Source of the DNA: an uncultured Chlorobiota bacterium
GTDB taxonomy: Bacteria > Bacteroidota > Ignavibacteria > UBA10030 > UBA6906
Assembly: GCA_900696645.1 (NCBI GenBank)
Contig: CAADGV010000033.1
Location: 186,001-250,000 of the forward strand
Direction: 5' to 3'
Length of the DNA: 64,000 nt
Positions 9,635 through 19,030 of the stretch are shown here, one piece after another. The position numbers and the translations under genes are program-made. The notes under the pieces were generated by a model. The model saw only the letters and a program-made list of their open reading frames with translations. It did no database searches and was not told the origin of the DNA. Numbering within the stretch: position 1 is the first letter of the stretch; every line of letters starts with the position of its first letter.

Positions 9635-10519
9635 CTACCAAAAATCAAAAGCAACACCTACCCCAAAATCCTCCCGCCGGAGGTCATAGTATTGGCTGAA
9701 AACATCAAGCCCGTTGTAATAGCTCAAGAATACCCGAAGGCCGGTGGACGACCATTCACCGAGTTTCATCCCCAATTCAGTATGATGGGTGGCGACGTAG
9801 GCGGGAATTCCTCGCAGCGTCATATTATACGCCAGATAGAGATTGAATGGCCTTCCGAAAACAGAGCTGACCAACTCTGGTGTATGGAATTCCGCTCCTC
9901 CATGACCCTCGATCCTCTTAATCTCAGTGGGACGAATCAGCGTGGCATAGCTGAATCCGCCATAAACTCTGCCCGAAACGAGGGATCCGCGGAAGTCGTA
10001 CATCCCCAGCAACTCGCCAAAATCTCTCGTGAACGGGATGGGAGCACGACCGTCTTTCCACGTTTGCGTTGAGTTATTGAAATGCCCGTCGAGAAAGTGG
10101 GCGCTAAGATGCAGAAGTCTGAGCCGTAATGTGAACCGGGAACTCGTTTCGAGTGTTGAAACGTATGTTACATGTCCGCCGAAAAAGCCGTCAACGGCGT
10201 CGATCTGAAGCCGTAGACCTTCGGAATTTGTAGAAAGAGCATACGTGAAGAAATCTATGCCAAGTCTAATGATATCAGTAGAATCCGCCGTTGCGCTGAA
10301 CTCCAACATATCAACGGATGCGCCTATGTCAACCTTCAGTCGTGACGTGCGAGTATCCTTGCAGAGCCCAACTCTTGGCTCCTGAAGTGATGCACGAAGG
10401 GGAGCCGTGAGAAGTCTGCCCGGAAGGAATGTGAATGGTGATGAATTTTCACCGGCGCACACGGGGGCGGCAGCTACCGCGAGTAGAAACAGAACGGGAA
10501 GGAAAGGGATGCAGCGCAT
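9635..10519 (-). CDS. Secreted/outer-membrane protein, possibly DUF1207-like
   Basis: A 294-residue protein with a signal peptide of about 22 residues (hydrophobic MRCIPFLPVLFLLAV, cleavage near VCAGE). The remainder is rich in alternating hydrophobic/polar strands and ends in an aromatic residue (VAFDFW), as outer-membrane beta-barrels do. The opening FLPGRLLTAPLRA resembles the start of DUF1207 proteins, but I am not certain of the family. It is divergent from the gene at 10656, and the 136 bases between them should hold both promoters. Function unknown. Confidence 0.65.
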   Translation of the reverse strand: MRCIPFLPVLFLLAVAAAPVCAGENSSPFTFLPGRLLTAPLRASLQEPRVGLCKDTRTSRLKVDIGASVDMLEFSATADSTDIIRLGIDFFTYALSTNSEGLRLQIDAVDGFFGGHVTYVSTLETSSRFTLRLRLLHLSAHFLDGHFNNSTQTWKDGRAPIPFTRDFGELLGMYDFRGSLVSGRVYGGFSYATLIRPTEIKRIEGHGGAEFHTPELVSSVFGRPFNLYLAYNMTLRGIPAYVATHHTELGMKLGEWSSTGLRVFLSYYNGLDVFSQYYDLRREDFGVGVAFDFW

Positions 10520-10655
10520 TAAGACTGTTGCTGGGTTAATAGAACGAACCCAATATATGCAAGTGATAAGGGAGTAGCAACGTTTGAATATCAGCGGAGA
10601 TTTGACTAACTTTTTGCCATTCCTTTGAGCATTTCATTCATATCGGAGAAAGATA

Positions 10656-11402
10656 ATGAAGCGTACGTTAGCTGCAATCGTGATACTTGCGACCATCGTT
10701 TCAATTTCATTCGCGCAGGAAGAACCGATTCCGCCGAAACGTTCGAAGGCTGCAAAGATTGGCGGGTTGGGCGGCTTTACGCCGAGTTGGCTATTTGTTG
10801 ACGTGAAGGAGATTAACACCTTCCTGCAGGCCGGCAAGGCTGCCCCGTTGAAGGATAACGGCGTATTCCTGACAGGCGGAGCAGGCGCAGCGTACATCAT
10901 GGTTGTTCCCAACCTGCGTGTCGGCGGCTTGGGTTTGAGCGGTTCGATCAGCAGCTCGTCGCTTGATGCTTCCGGCTTGCGGCGTGACGCGAAGCTTCAT
11001 GTAGGATTCGGCGGCGTGACGTTTGAATATGTTGTACCGATTGTTGAGAGATTTGACGTGGCGTTCGGCTCAATGTTCGGCGGCGGCGGGATTGATATCA
11101 CATTGAGGCAGAGTTCCGGCGGCCAGAACACATGGGGGGGTGAGCAAGGATACTTGGGCGGAGGCGGTGCTGTCCCAAACAACACCCGGGAACTGAATGG
11201 CTCGTTCTTTGTCATTGTACCTTCCATCAATTTCGAGTACAGTATTCTGAGTTGGGTAGGTTTGCGTGTCGGAGCAAGCTATGCTGCAATGGTTGCCCCG
11301 TCATGGAAGGTTGACGGAGAATATGATCTGATGGGAGTCCCGAGCGGCGTTAGCGGCAAAGGTTTCATGATTAACGCGGGCTTGTTTGTCGGGACGTTCT
11401 AA
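10656..11402 (+). CDS. Secreted glycine-rich outer-membrane beta-barrel-like protein
   Basis: A 248-residue protein with a signal peptide (MKRTLAAIVILATIV, cleavage after SFAQ). The mature part is rich in glycine and in alternating strand patterns and ends with GLFVGTF, consistent with a small outer-membrane beta-barrel. No family was recognised. The ribosome-binding sequence CGGAGA lies about ten bases before the ATG. It converges with the acyl-CoA ligase gene, 51 bases away; the gap holds an imperfect GGCGGCT/GGCAGCCG hairpin that might end transcription. Confidence 0.7.
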   Translation: MKRTLAAIVILATIVSISFAQEEPIPPKRSKAAKIGGLGGFTPSWLFVDVKEINTFLQAGKAAPLKDNGVFLTGGAGAAYIMVVPNLRVGGLGLSGSISSSSLDASGLRRDAKLHVGFGGVTFEYVVPIVERFDVAFGSMFGGGGIDITLRQSSGGQNTWGGEQGYLGGGGAVPNNTRELNGSFFVIVPSINFEYSILSWVGLRVGASYAAMVAPSWKVDGEYDLMGVPSGVSGKGFMINAGLFVGTF

Positions 11403-11453
11403 CCCGAAAGCAACCGGCCGAAAACAAGGCGGCGGCTCAGAAGGCAGCCGTTC

Positions 11454-13163
11454 CTATTTGTGTTCAGTGAACTGAATTGCTTTCCATTGCGTAAACAGGT
11501 CTTTGCAGCGGTTCCGCTGGTACTTGCCCGTTGAGGTAACAGGTACATCCTTCCCGAAAACGACCACCTTCGGGGATTTTGCGAATGGAAGATGCTTGCG
11601 GCAGTATGCTATCACCTCGGATTCTGCAAGCTCTATCCCATCCTTCGTCATGACGTATGCCCCGACTTCTTCGCCGTACCAGTCATTCTCGAAGGCAACT
11701 GCAAAGCCCGCGTGAACGCCCGGCATCTTCATCAACACTTCATCTATCTCGAATGGTGAGATGTTGACGCCGCCACGGATAATCAATTCTTTAATTCGTC
11801 CGGTGATGAAAAAGAACTTCCTGTTCTGCTCATCATATTTGAAGAATCCCTCATCTCCGCTGCGGAACCAATTGAACGCAAACGTCTTTTCGTTGGCTTC
11901 AGCATTCTGGAAATAGTACTTCATCACGTTGTGGCCGCGTATGACGATTTCGCCCTTCTCGCCTTCACCTAACTCATTGCCATTCTCGTCGTGAATGGCC
12001 ATTTCGTTGACCGGCAGCGGCACGCCGATCGACGGATAGCCGAAATCCGACATCCACATTTTATGCTCCTTCGGTGTCAGATCGATAGGGAGGAAACAAG
12101 AATAGCATGTCGTTTCCGAAAGTCCGTAGCCGTGAATGATGGGGATGTTGAATTGCTGCTCGAACTTCATGGCCAACTCGACCGTCAGCGGTCCGGCCCC
12201 GCAAATGATGTGGCGGAGGTGGGCGAGCTTGTAGGCGTCCATGTTCAACTTTGCGTGCAGCAGAAACTGCAGCAAGGTCGGCACGACACTGACTACGGTA
12301 ACCCGTTCGCTGCTGATGCGCTCGAAGAATTTATCGGGATGGAATTTCTGATTCAGTACAACTCCGCAGCCCGCATACAGGGGTGTCATGAGGGTGACGA
12401 CGGTGCCATTGACGTGATGAATCGGCAGCACACACATCATCCGCTGATCGTCCGAAATGCGGTGCCATTCGGCAATTGCCATCGCATCAACGAGAAGATT
12501 GTATTGAACGAGAACGACGCCCTTCGGAAGTCCCGTCGTTCCCGAGGTGTACACAATCAGCGCTTCATCAGTGAGAGAAGGTGGGGAAGCAGGTTTGAAT
12601 ACAGGTGAATGTTTGTCGATTTCTGTGGCAAAATGGGGAATGTTGGACTTGCTTGCTTTGCCTGTTTGAACAAGTAACTGAAGGGAAGGGACGTTTTCCG
12701 AAATCTTCTGAATGCGCTCAAGAAACTGGTCACGGACAAAAGCCAGTTTGGTGTTGGAGTTTTGTAGGATGTAAGCAATACGCTCATCATCTTCACCAAC
12801 ATTGATGGGAACGACAACCGCCCCCAACAAAAATGCGGCAAAGTACTGGATTACCGTATCCGAATGATTGAACGAGACTGTAGCGATGCGGTCGCCCTTC
12901 TTGATTCCGCAGGCCTGAAGGAAATTGGCAGTCCGGCACGCCTCTTCACAGAACTCATGATACACGTATTCCTTCCGGTATCCTTCGTCGCTGTAGAAGA
13001 TGAGAAACGGCTTGTGTTCGTACTGTTCGGCTTTCTCACGCAGAAGATCGCCGATGTTCTTGTACGGTACCATCGGGCTTGATGGCGGAATGCCCTCAAG
13101 AGTCTGGGCGTTCAGGATTTTTCCGGACACAGTTTCCGGAAGAGGATCAGCCGGGGATGTCAT
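11454..13163 (-). CDS. AMP-forming acyl-CoA synthetase/ligase
   Basis: A 569-residue adenylate-forming enzyme that would activate a carboxylic acid with ATP and join it to coenzyme A. Motifs in order are YTSGTTGLPKG (P-loop), GYGLSETTCYS (A5-like), RSGDEGFF, and the hinge GRIKELIIRGG. The C-terminal catalytic lysine is in STGKYQRNR. The gene starts 46 bases after the end of hmgA on the same strand, so the two probably share a transcript. The substrate may therefore be an acid from aromatic or fatty-acid breakdown, but the sequence alone does not say which. Confidence 0.9.
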   Translation of the reverse strand: MTSPADPLPETVSGKILNAQTLEGIPPSSPMVPYKNIGDLLREKAEQYEHKPFLIFYSDEGYRKEYVYHEFCEEACRTANFLQACGIKKGDRIATVSFNHSDTVIQYFAAFLLGAVVVPINVGEDDERIAYILQNSNTKLAFVRDQFLERIQKISENVPSLQLLVQTGKASKSNIPHFATEIDKHSPVFKPASPPSLTDEALIVYTSGTTGLPKGVVLVQYNLLVDAMAIAEWHRISDDQRMMCVLPIHHVNGTVVTLMTPLYAGCGVVLNQKFHPDKFFERISSERVTVVSVVPTLLQFLLHAKLNMDAYKLAHLRHIICGAGPLTVELAMKFEQQFNIPIIHGYGLSETTCYSCFLPIDLTPKEHKMWMSDFGYPSIGVPLPVNEMAIHDENGNELGEGEKGEIVIRGHNVMKYYFQNAEANEKTFAFNWFRSGDEGFFKYDEQNRKFFFITGRIKELIIRGGVNISPFEIDEVLMKMPGVHAGFAVAFENDWYGEEVGAYVMTKDGIELAESEVIAYCRKHLPFAKSPKVVVFGKDVPVTSTGKYQRNRCKDLFTQWKAIQFTEHK

Positions 13164-13209
13164 AGAACAGATCGATCAATCACTCAAGGATCGGGAAAAG
13201 TGCGTGTGG

Positions 13210-14313
13210 CTATTTTTTTTCCATCCAACTCGCCCAATACTCCTTCCATTCGGCTTCTTCACCGGCGGGGAGAACATGTATCGGGTTCAGGCCGTCAAGC
13301 ATTACTGCGTACTCATCCGTATGCGTTTTTGTTGCCTGTCCCTTCAGCGCTTTCGGATGCGGACCGTGATGAATACCGCGGGGATGTAACGTCACCATTC
13401 CGGCGGTGATATTATCGCGGCTGAAGAAGTTACCGTCATGATAGAAAATGAATTCGTCGTAATCCGTGTTGCGGTGGAAGAAGGGCACCTTCAGGGCTTC
13501 AGGGTCTTCTTCAAGGGGACGGGGAAGGAAACTGCATACGATCGCCCCTTGTGTAACGAACGTTGTGTGAGCGCTCGGCGGTAAATGTGCACGGTGGCTC
13601 ATGATCGGGCGGATATCCCTCATATTCAGCTTCCAGACTGTCAGGTCGCCTTTCCATCCAACAACATCAATCGGATTGAAGGGATACGTGACGGTTGTGA
13701 ACTCATCTTCCACTTTTATGCGAACGTCCCACTCATTCCTGTCATCGAGATTGGGTTGAGGGTCGGGCGTCACAATCACGCCGGGATCGTACAACGCGTG
13801 TTGTCCGATAAGTCCCTTTTCAGGCTGCTCAAATTCTGTTTTCGATTGGATGATGAGGAAGAAGTTATCTTTGGTTGAAGGAATGACTCTGTACGTGACC
13901 GCCCTCGGAATAACAATATAGTCGCCCCGCTCAAACGTCAGCGGCCCGAAGTCGGTTTCGATTGTGCCTTCACCGCGATGCACAAAATACAACTCGTCGC
14001 CATCGGCGTTGCGGTAGTAGAAGGGCATCGGCTCCGTTCTCCGCGAAATGTACAGCGTCACATCGTCGTTGCCGATGAACGCCACGGGCGCCCCGTTCGG
14101 ATCGTGCCGGTCGGTTGGTTTCAGTTTGTTGCAGTCGATACAATGAGGCCGGAGTTTCCCTTCAAACCGAATCCATCCTGTTGGCGGATTGGCATGATAC
14201 AAATGTGCTGCTTTTCCGGAGAAGCCTTTGCGTCCGTGTTCCTCTTCAAATGTCCCTTGCGGAAGTGCAACGTGTGCCTGATTTGTTGTGAGCCCTTTCT
14301 TGAGCGGATACAT
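13210..14313 (-). CDS. hmgA: Homogentisate 1,2-dioxygenase
   Basis: This iron enzyme opens the ring of homogentisate to maleylacetoacetate in tyrosine and phenylalanine catabolism. The 367 residues are cupin-like. HRGEGTIETDFG carries one iron-site glutamate region, and the HPRGIHHGPHP segment near the C-terminus supplies the histidine ligands and active-site histidine. The shorter length is typical of the bacterial homogentisate dioxygenase branch. A good AAGGAG site precedes the ATG. The preceding step (hpd) is encoded about 2 kb upstream on the same strand, separated by a T9SS protein gene and a terminator; maleylacetoacetate isomerase and fumarylacetoacetase are not in the window. Confidence 0.9.
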   Translation of the reverse strand: MYPLKKGLTTNQAHVALPQGTFEEEHGRKGFSGKAAHLYHANPPTGWIRFEGKLRPHCIDCNKLKPTDRHDPNGAPVAFIGNDDVTLYISRRTEPMPFYYRNADGDELYFVHRGEGTIETDFGPLTFERGDYIVIPRAVTYRVIPSTKDNFFLIIQSKTEFEQPEKGLIGQHALYDPGVIVTPDPQPNLDDRNEWDVRIKVEDEFTTVTYPFNPIDVVGWKGDLTVWKLNMRDIRPIMSHRAHLPPSAHTTFVTQGAIVCSFLPRPLEEDPEALKVPFFHRNTDYDEFIFYHDGNFFSRDNITAGMVTLHPRGIHHGPHPKALKGQATKTHTDEYAVMLDGLNPIHVLPAGEEAEWKEYWASWMEKK

Positions 14314-14436
14314 GCAATCTCCTTGATTAGTGAAAACGTGCCGGTTTGTACTGAGGGTTGACTGAAATCCACCCGCAATATAGTAGGTGTAGTGGTAATC
14401 AGCAAGCAGAATTTATACAGGGAGACCAAACAAAAA

Positions 14437-14462
14437 GGGGTTGCCCTTTTCAAGGCAACCCC
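14437..14462 (-). terminator. Intrinsic terminator of the T9SS cargo gene
   Basis: A perfect 9-bp stem (GGGGTTGCC with GGCAACCCC) around an 8-base loop. On the minus strand it is followed by TTTTTG. It lies 22 bases after the stop codon of the gene at 14485-16194, so transcription of that gene should end before hmgA. Confidence 0.9.
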
Positions 14463-14484
14463 AAGTCGGTTTGAAAGGCCGAAA

Positions 14485-16194
14485 TTACTTCAGCAGGACG
14501 AGTGATTTAGTTTGGGAGAAATTGCCTGCCTGCAAGCGGTAGAAGTACACGCCGCTTGCTGCACCTGAGGCATTCCACGTGGCCTCAAAGGAGCCTGCAT
14601 TGAGTTCGCCGTCATGAAGCGTCGAAACCAGTTGCCCAAGCGTGTTGTAAATCTGAAGCGTGACACGCTCTTTCACCGGAATCGCAAACTTGATAGTTGT
14701 GCTCGGGTTGAACGGGTTCGGGTAGTTCTGGGAAAGTGTGTAGCCTGCAGGAACTTCCGGACTTGATTCCTTCACATTTGTCAACATTTGACCGTAGAGA
14801 ATGAATGGCATGCCTTGGGGTTTTGTGCCGTCGAGGAGGTTAACCCAACCGGCAGCCCCGCGTTGACGGGCATTACCAGTGACTGTATCACCCGTGATGG
14901 TAATAGGCGGTGCAAAGCTCAAGCCGGTGATATTCCATTCAAGCCAATACGTACCCGGTGGAAGGGTAACTCCCGCGCTGGCGGTTGCAATTTTTAATGC
15001 GCGGGTAATACCGGGAGTGGTTTGTGAATGACGAACCTCGCGATCCCAACGGTTTGTGGTCAGCCTGTTCGTGGTCGTATCGCCGAATACGACGGTGCTT
15101 CCAGCATCATCCGGCACCCCATTCCAGATTCTGAAATTCAATGCAGTCGCGCCCGGAGGAACTGTGGTGTCCGCGCCCGTCGTATAGGCATTGACCCTAA
15201 TGGAGTCAATTCTCCAACCGCCGGAGCTTGTGACTGTGAAATCGTCTGCAAGTCTCACTGTGCCGGTGACGCCGAATCCCAAGATCGTCATGCCGAGTGT
15301 GCTGTTTTGCAGAATACTGGCATTGGTGCCATTAGGGCCGCCACCGGGATGTGTGACATACGGGCCGTTGTTGTAAATAATCGTGCTGGTCGGAGCGCTT
15401 TGACTGGTTCCAAACAGTGCGAAGTGGTTCGAGGGATTTGCCACACCGAGCGATGTAACCGTAGCCCACGGGAACGGCGGAATTCCAAACAAACCTGTGA
15501 AATCCTGAATATGAGCCGTCAAGCCTACTGCTGTCGGGCCGTTGTACCAGTTCCAGCGAGTCTGGGAAAGAACGGTTCCTGCATTGTATATCGCGTACAC
15601 GGAAAGCCAATACGTACCGCTGGTCAGAACAACCGGTGTGGGCAACTTCAACTTCAAACTATCGAATCTGGGAAGCCCGTTGGCAGGAATCAAAGCCCGG
15701 TAGTAGATGCGTGTGCCGGGCTTGTTTGCCGGATCGTTTGCATAGATTGCAACAGCATACGAATCCACGGCACCGGTGACAGTAGAGAAACCGCGTGCAT
15801 AGATGCTATCCACCGACCACTGAACACCCGGCGGCACGACGAAATCATCGGCTGTGTTGACCAGCGAAGAATCGGGATGGCGGCCGCGAAGGTCGTTAGA
15901 CACAATGCCCGACGTTGTTACGTTGATGTTGGTGTTGTCCCACAGCAAAACTGCGTTCGGACTCGTTCGCGGGGTCTCGGCATTCATAAAAGGTCCGGCC
16001 TGGATCAAATCCGGGAGAACGATATTTGCCGGGACTTGTTGTGCAGCCTGTCCGGCGGTCACTTGCTCGGATGTGGCAACGTGTTCAATGTCTGCAACGA
16101 TTTTGCTTCCGGGCTCGCCGGCGTTCATCGTAGCGACGAAGGAAAGCGCAAACACAACAACAAGAACAACTCGACCTAATTTCTCAAATGTCAT
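14485..16194 (-). CDS. Secreted T9SS cargo protein of unknown function
   Basis: A 569-residue protein with an N-terminal signal segment (GRVVLVVVFALSFVATMNA) and a C-terminal T9SS type A sorting domain starting NYPNPFNPSTTIKFAIP. The middle has two similar halves, each with a strand-rich module (for example AVLLWDNTNIN, IIYNNGPYVTHPGG, GTYWLSVYAI, GTYWLEWNITG), suggesting a duplicated jelly-roll-like domain. No catalytic motif was recognised. An AAAGGA site precedes the ATG. It has its own terminator and is probably monocistronic. Surface or extracellular location is inferred from the sorting domain. Confidence 0.85.
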   Translation of the reverse strand: MTFEKLGRVVLVVVFALSFVATMNAGEPGSKIVADIEHVATSEQVTAGQAAQQVPANIVLPDLIQAGPFMNAETPRTSPNAVLLWDNTNINVTTSGIVSNDLRGRHPDSSLVNTADDFVVPPGVQWSVDSIYARGFSTVTGAVDSYAVAIYANDPANKPGTRIYYRALIPANGLPRFDSLKLKLPTPVVLTSGTYWLSVYAIYNAGTVLSQTRWNWYNGPTAVGLTAHIQDFTGLFGIPPFPWATVTSLGVANPSNHFALFGTSQSAPTSTIIYNNGPYVTHPGGGPNGTNASILQNSTLGMTILGFGVTGTVRLADDFTVTSSGGWRIDSIRVNAYTTGADTTVPPGATALNFRIWNGVPDDAGSTVVFGDTTTNRLTTNRWDREVRHSQTTPGITRALKIATASAGVTLPPGTYWLEWNITGLSFAPPITITGDTVTGNARQRGAAGWVNLLDGTKPQGMPFILYGQMLTNVKESSPEVPAGYTLSQNYPNPFNPSTTIKFAIPVKERVTLQIYNTLGQLVSTLHDGELNAGSFEATWNASGAASGVYFYRLQAGNFSQTKSLVLLK

Positions 16195-16331
16195 GAGAAG
16201 GTCCTTTCGTTAAATGTGTGATGAATGAATTGGTTTTTGCCGCATAATGCGGCAATTGTAACAGATGTCCCGCGTACCATAAGCCCTTTCGATTAGTGAG
16301 TGTTCAGTTAGTTTGTAAATGAAATAGGAGA

Positions 16332-17459
16332 TTAAAGGTTTCCACGCAATGCCTGTTCCCGCTCAATAGCCTCAAACAACGCTTTGAAATTTCCCTTACC
16401 GAAACTCCGGCTCCCTTTGCGTTGAATGATCTCATAGAAGAGCGTAGGCCGATCTTCAACAGGCTTGGTAAAGATCTGCAGCATGTATCCCTCGTCGTCA
16501 CGATCGACAAGAATACCCAATTTGCTGAGTTGGTCAACCGGCTCATCGATTTTTCCGACGCGGGAGAGAAGAGTGTCGTAGTACGCTGTTGGAACACGCA
16601 GAAAGTCTATACCGTGTTCGTGCAATTTTGTCACCGTGTCAATAATGTTGTCGGTGGCCATGGCAATATGCTGAACGCCGGGGCCTTGATAGAAATCGAG
16701 ATATTCCTCGATCTGTGATTTGCGTTTACCGCGGGCCGGCTCGTTAATCGGAAACTTGATCCGTTCGTTGCCGTTCGACATGACTTTCGACATCAAGGCA
16801 GAATAATCGGTGCTGATATCCTTGTCGTCGAAATGCTTGAACATTTTGAATCCCATAACATCTTCATAGAACTTCACCCACACATTCATCTGGCCCCACC
16901 CGACATTGCCCACCATGTGGTCGATGTATTTCAGCCCGACAGGACGAGAGACAGTGTCGGCCCCCTCAACAGCTCTGTAACCTGGGAGGAAAACGCCTGA
17001 GTAGTTCTTTCGTTCAATGAATGTATGAACCGTATCGCCGTAAATGGCAATGGAAGATTTTCGTACCTCACCGAACTCATCTTTGAACAGTGTCGGCTCC
17101 ATTACGGCGCGGGCACCGCGCTTTGTCGTTTCACGATAAGCAGATTCCGCATCATCAACCCACAACGCAATATCTCGAACGCCGTCGCCGTGCATCTTCA
17201 CATGATCGCTCACGGGATGGTCGGGATGCAGCGCCGTTGTGAGCAACAGGCGAATCTTGTCTTGCTGAAGTACGTACGAAGCTCTGTCGCGTACCCCGGT
17301 TTCCGGTCCGCAATATGCAACCAGCCTGAAACCAAAAGCTGAACGATAAAAGTGAGCCGATTGTTTCGCGTTTCCGCAGAAGAACTCAACGTGATCCGTT
17401 CCGTTGATCGGAAGAAAATCAACGGCCGTCTCCGGCCGACTTTCCGTCATGGTTGCCAT
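16332..17459 (-). CDS. hpd: 4-hydroxyphenylpyruvate dioxygenase
   Basis: Converts 4-hydroxyphenylpyruvate to homogentisate, the substrate of the downstream hmgA product. The 375 residues form two VOC domains. The iron ligands are visible in the second half: histidines in IDHMVGN and GVQHIAMATDN, and the glutamate in LFYEIIQRKG. The FGKGNF and C-terminal LFEAIEREQ patterns are also typical. The gene follows the lipoprotein gene at 17497-18105 on the same strand (37 bases). The 137 bases between its stop and the T9SS gene show no obvious hairpin. Confidence 0.95.
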   Translation of the reverse strand: MATMTESRPETAVDFLPINGTDHVEFFCGNAKQSAHFYRSAFGFRLVAYCGPETGVRDRASYVLQQDKIRLLLTTALHPDHPVSDHVKMHGDGVRDIALWVDDAESAYRETTKRGARAVMEPTLFKDEFGEVRKSSIAIYGDTVHTFIERKNYSGVFLPGYRAVEGADTVSRPVGLKYIDHMVGNVGWGQMNVWVKFYEDVMGFKMFKHFDDKDISTDYSALMSKVMSNGNERIKFPINEPARGKRKSQIEEYLDFYQGPGVQHIAMATDNIIDTVTKLHEHGIDFLRVPTAYYDTLLSRVGKIDEPVDQLSKLGILVDRDDEGYMLQIFTKPVEDRPTLFYEIIQRKGSRSFGKGNFKALFEAIEREQALRGNL

Positions 17460-17496
17460 AAGCGTGTTCCTTACTTCACAATCACTAAGTTAATTA

Positions 17497-18105
17497 CTAT
17501 CTGAATTCCTTGTCGATAACGTCAATTTCGCCCTGGTAGGAGATGGGGCCGAAATCGGTTTGGATGGTCGGCTTGACACGCAACGTGATTCTACTTGTCG
17601 AACCGTTGGCTCCCCCTAACGCAAGGGCAAGGTTAAGAATGCTTTCGTAACCCTTGTCCCTAAAGAACTTCAAAAGATCCAGATTAATTTGCAAGGGAAT
17701 AATTGTTTGTTGCCCTGTTCCCGGTATTTTGATAGGGTCTTTGATGTTCCCGTTGACCGTCAGTGTTGTATCAAGAATGAGCGTCCATGCGAGACTTGTC
17801 AGGGTTGAGGTTGCCTGGGTTGTGCCGCCGGTGCCGTCATTCGGGTTAAAAGCGGCAATATTGAGCGTAAAAGCGGCAGGCAACTCATTACGATTGTATG
17901 CGGTGAGCAACTTTGCCCCGTCGAGAACGCTGAAACTCGATTTGCCGGACAGTGAGATTCCGGCAAGCTGAAAGCCATCGACCGTGTCGAGCTTGAATTT
18001 GGTTCGGGAGAGATTTGTCATCGTCCCAGACATTTCCTTGAGCGCGGAACAGGATAGGGCGGAGAGCGACAGAAGTACGACAATGAGTAGGGTATTTGTT
18101 TTCAT
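17497..18105 (-). CDS. Lipoprotein, LEA14/WHy-like
   Basis: A 202-residue protein starting at the ATG at 18105; a longer frame reaches 18210, but only the internal start gives a proper export signal (MKTNTLLIVVLLSLSALSC). The cysteine at residue 19 would be lipidated. The lipobox is slightly non-canonical because Ala rather than Leu is at -3. The rest is strand-rich with repeated hydrophobic alternation, reminiscent of LEA14/WHy domains, but I am unsure of the family. It begins about 100 bases after the nucleotidyltransferase gene. Confidence 0.6.
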   Translation of the reverse strand: MKTNTLLIVVLLSLSALSCSALKEMSGTMTNLSRTKFKLDTVDGFQLAGISLSGKSSFSVLDGAKLLTAYNRNELPAAFTLNIAAFNPNDGTGGTTQATSTLTSLAWTLILDTTLTVNGNIKDPIKIPGTGQQTIIPLQINLDLLKFFRDKGYESILNLALALGGANGSTSRITLRVKPTIQTDFGPISYQGEIDVIDKEFR

Positions 18106-18206
18106 CTTAGTAACCTGTTTGAAGTTCTGAATCGTTCGAGAGCGAAATGCAGCAGGTGTCTTCAGACTTTGAGAAAGACGCCTGTTGCCTACATAAGTAA
18201 GGTACC

Positions 18207-18770
18207 TCATTTTCCAATACCGGCTGCAAATAGTAGTTTCCTTAGGAGTTCGTCAACATCAAGTTCCTTGGCCCACTGATGCAAGTATGCAAAATTCAGA
18301 CTGTCGCGCTGATGCTTTATGATGTTCAGTGCATCTTCCATTTGCCGTTCGGAAGGATTCTCCTTTGTCCATTCAAGCTTGGCGAGAATCGTGTCCTCCG
18401 GAGACGAAAACCAGACAGGCTTCTCGTGATACGTAGCTCGTGAACGACGCGAAAGGCTCATGCGGTCATACACACGAGGTTTTCTGATAATCAGATCAAT
18501 CTTGTGCCCCGTGTCGCTGTGAATGACATTGAACATATGGCCCTTGTCCAAAGCTTCAAGAGCCATTGCTTCGTCTGCATAGAAATCATTCTCCAGCGTA
18601 CGGATCAACAGTTGCAATGAATTCTTGTCCGGGTCAATTACAATATCCGCATCGTATGTTGTTCGGAGCATGCCATGAAAACTGCTTGCTATCGAGCCAA
18701 CAACCATGTATGGTATCTCAAGCTGGTCAAGCCGATTTGTGACTAACGTGAGAACCGTTTCAAGAGTCAC
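18207..18770 (-). CDS. MenT/AbiEii-like nucleotidyltransferase, probable toxin
   Basis: A 187-residue nucleotidyltransferase-fold protein. The signature is VVGSIASSFHG followed by RTTYDADIVID, i.e. GS...DxD with the two catalytic aspartates, and a later DLIIRKPRVYD. Its ATG overlaps the stop of the preceding 87-residue gene by four bases (ATGA). That small protein resembles Rv0078B-related antitoxins. In the mycobacterial MenAT1 pair such a nucleotidyltransferase modifies tRNA acceptor ends, so toxin activity is the leading inference. An alternative is a housekeeping nucleotidyltransferase of unknown substrate. Confidence 0.75.
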   Translation of the reverse strand: MTLETVLTLVTNRLDQLEIPYMVVGSIASSFHGMLRTTYDADIVIDPDKNSLQLLIRTLENDFYADEAMALEALDKGHMFNVIHSDTGHKIDLIIRKPRVYDRMSLSRRSRATYHEKPVWFSSPEDTILAKLEWTKENPSERQMEDALNIIKHQRDSLNFAYLHQWAKELDVDELLRKLLFAAGIGK

Positions 18771-19030
18771 GGGGCAAAGAGTCGCTCGTTCGGGTATACC
18801 TTTTTGAAAAGTTCATCTCCCAGTCGGGCACGAATTGATGCCAGCCGTACTTCCTCATGCGTGTACTCCGGGTGACGGTTGCGAATTCCCTCCTCCATCA
18901 GTTTGAAACCGCTTTCTATGAATTCAAAAAGGAGTTGCAAACGTTTTTCGGGAGGCATTTTCCGGATGATCCTGAATTGCAGATTATCGGCCTCTTCCGA
19001 AGTATCCAGTGGTCGCGGTAGAATCGTCAT
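18767..19030 (-). CDS. Small protein resembling Rv0078B-type antitoxins
   Basis: An 87-residue charged protein. The core MPPEKRLQLLFEFIESG, then EEGIRNRHPEYTHEEV and a final LGDELFKKV, matches the layout of Rv0078B-related antitoxins (helix, GIRxRHP, EEV, LG). Its ATG shares one base with the hisC stop codon (TAATG), and its stop overlaps the next gene's ATG by four bases. All three genes are therefore translationally coupled. Antitoxin role is inferred from resemblance and gene order; regulation through hisC transcription is likely. Confidence 0.65.
   Translation of the reverse strand: MTILPRPLDTSEEADNLQFRIIRKMPPEKRLQLLFEFIESGFKLMEEGIRNRHPEYTHEEVRLASIRARLGDELFKKVYPNERLFAP

Noticed and set aside
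15028-16179. Plus-strand open frame (383 codons) opposite the T9SS cargo gene
   Set aside because: The minus-strand gene has a signal peptide, sorting domain and terminator; this frame has biased composition and no motif.
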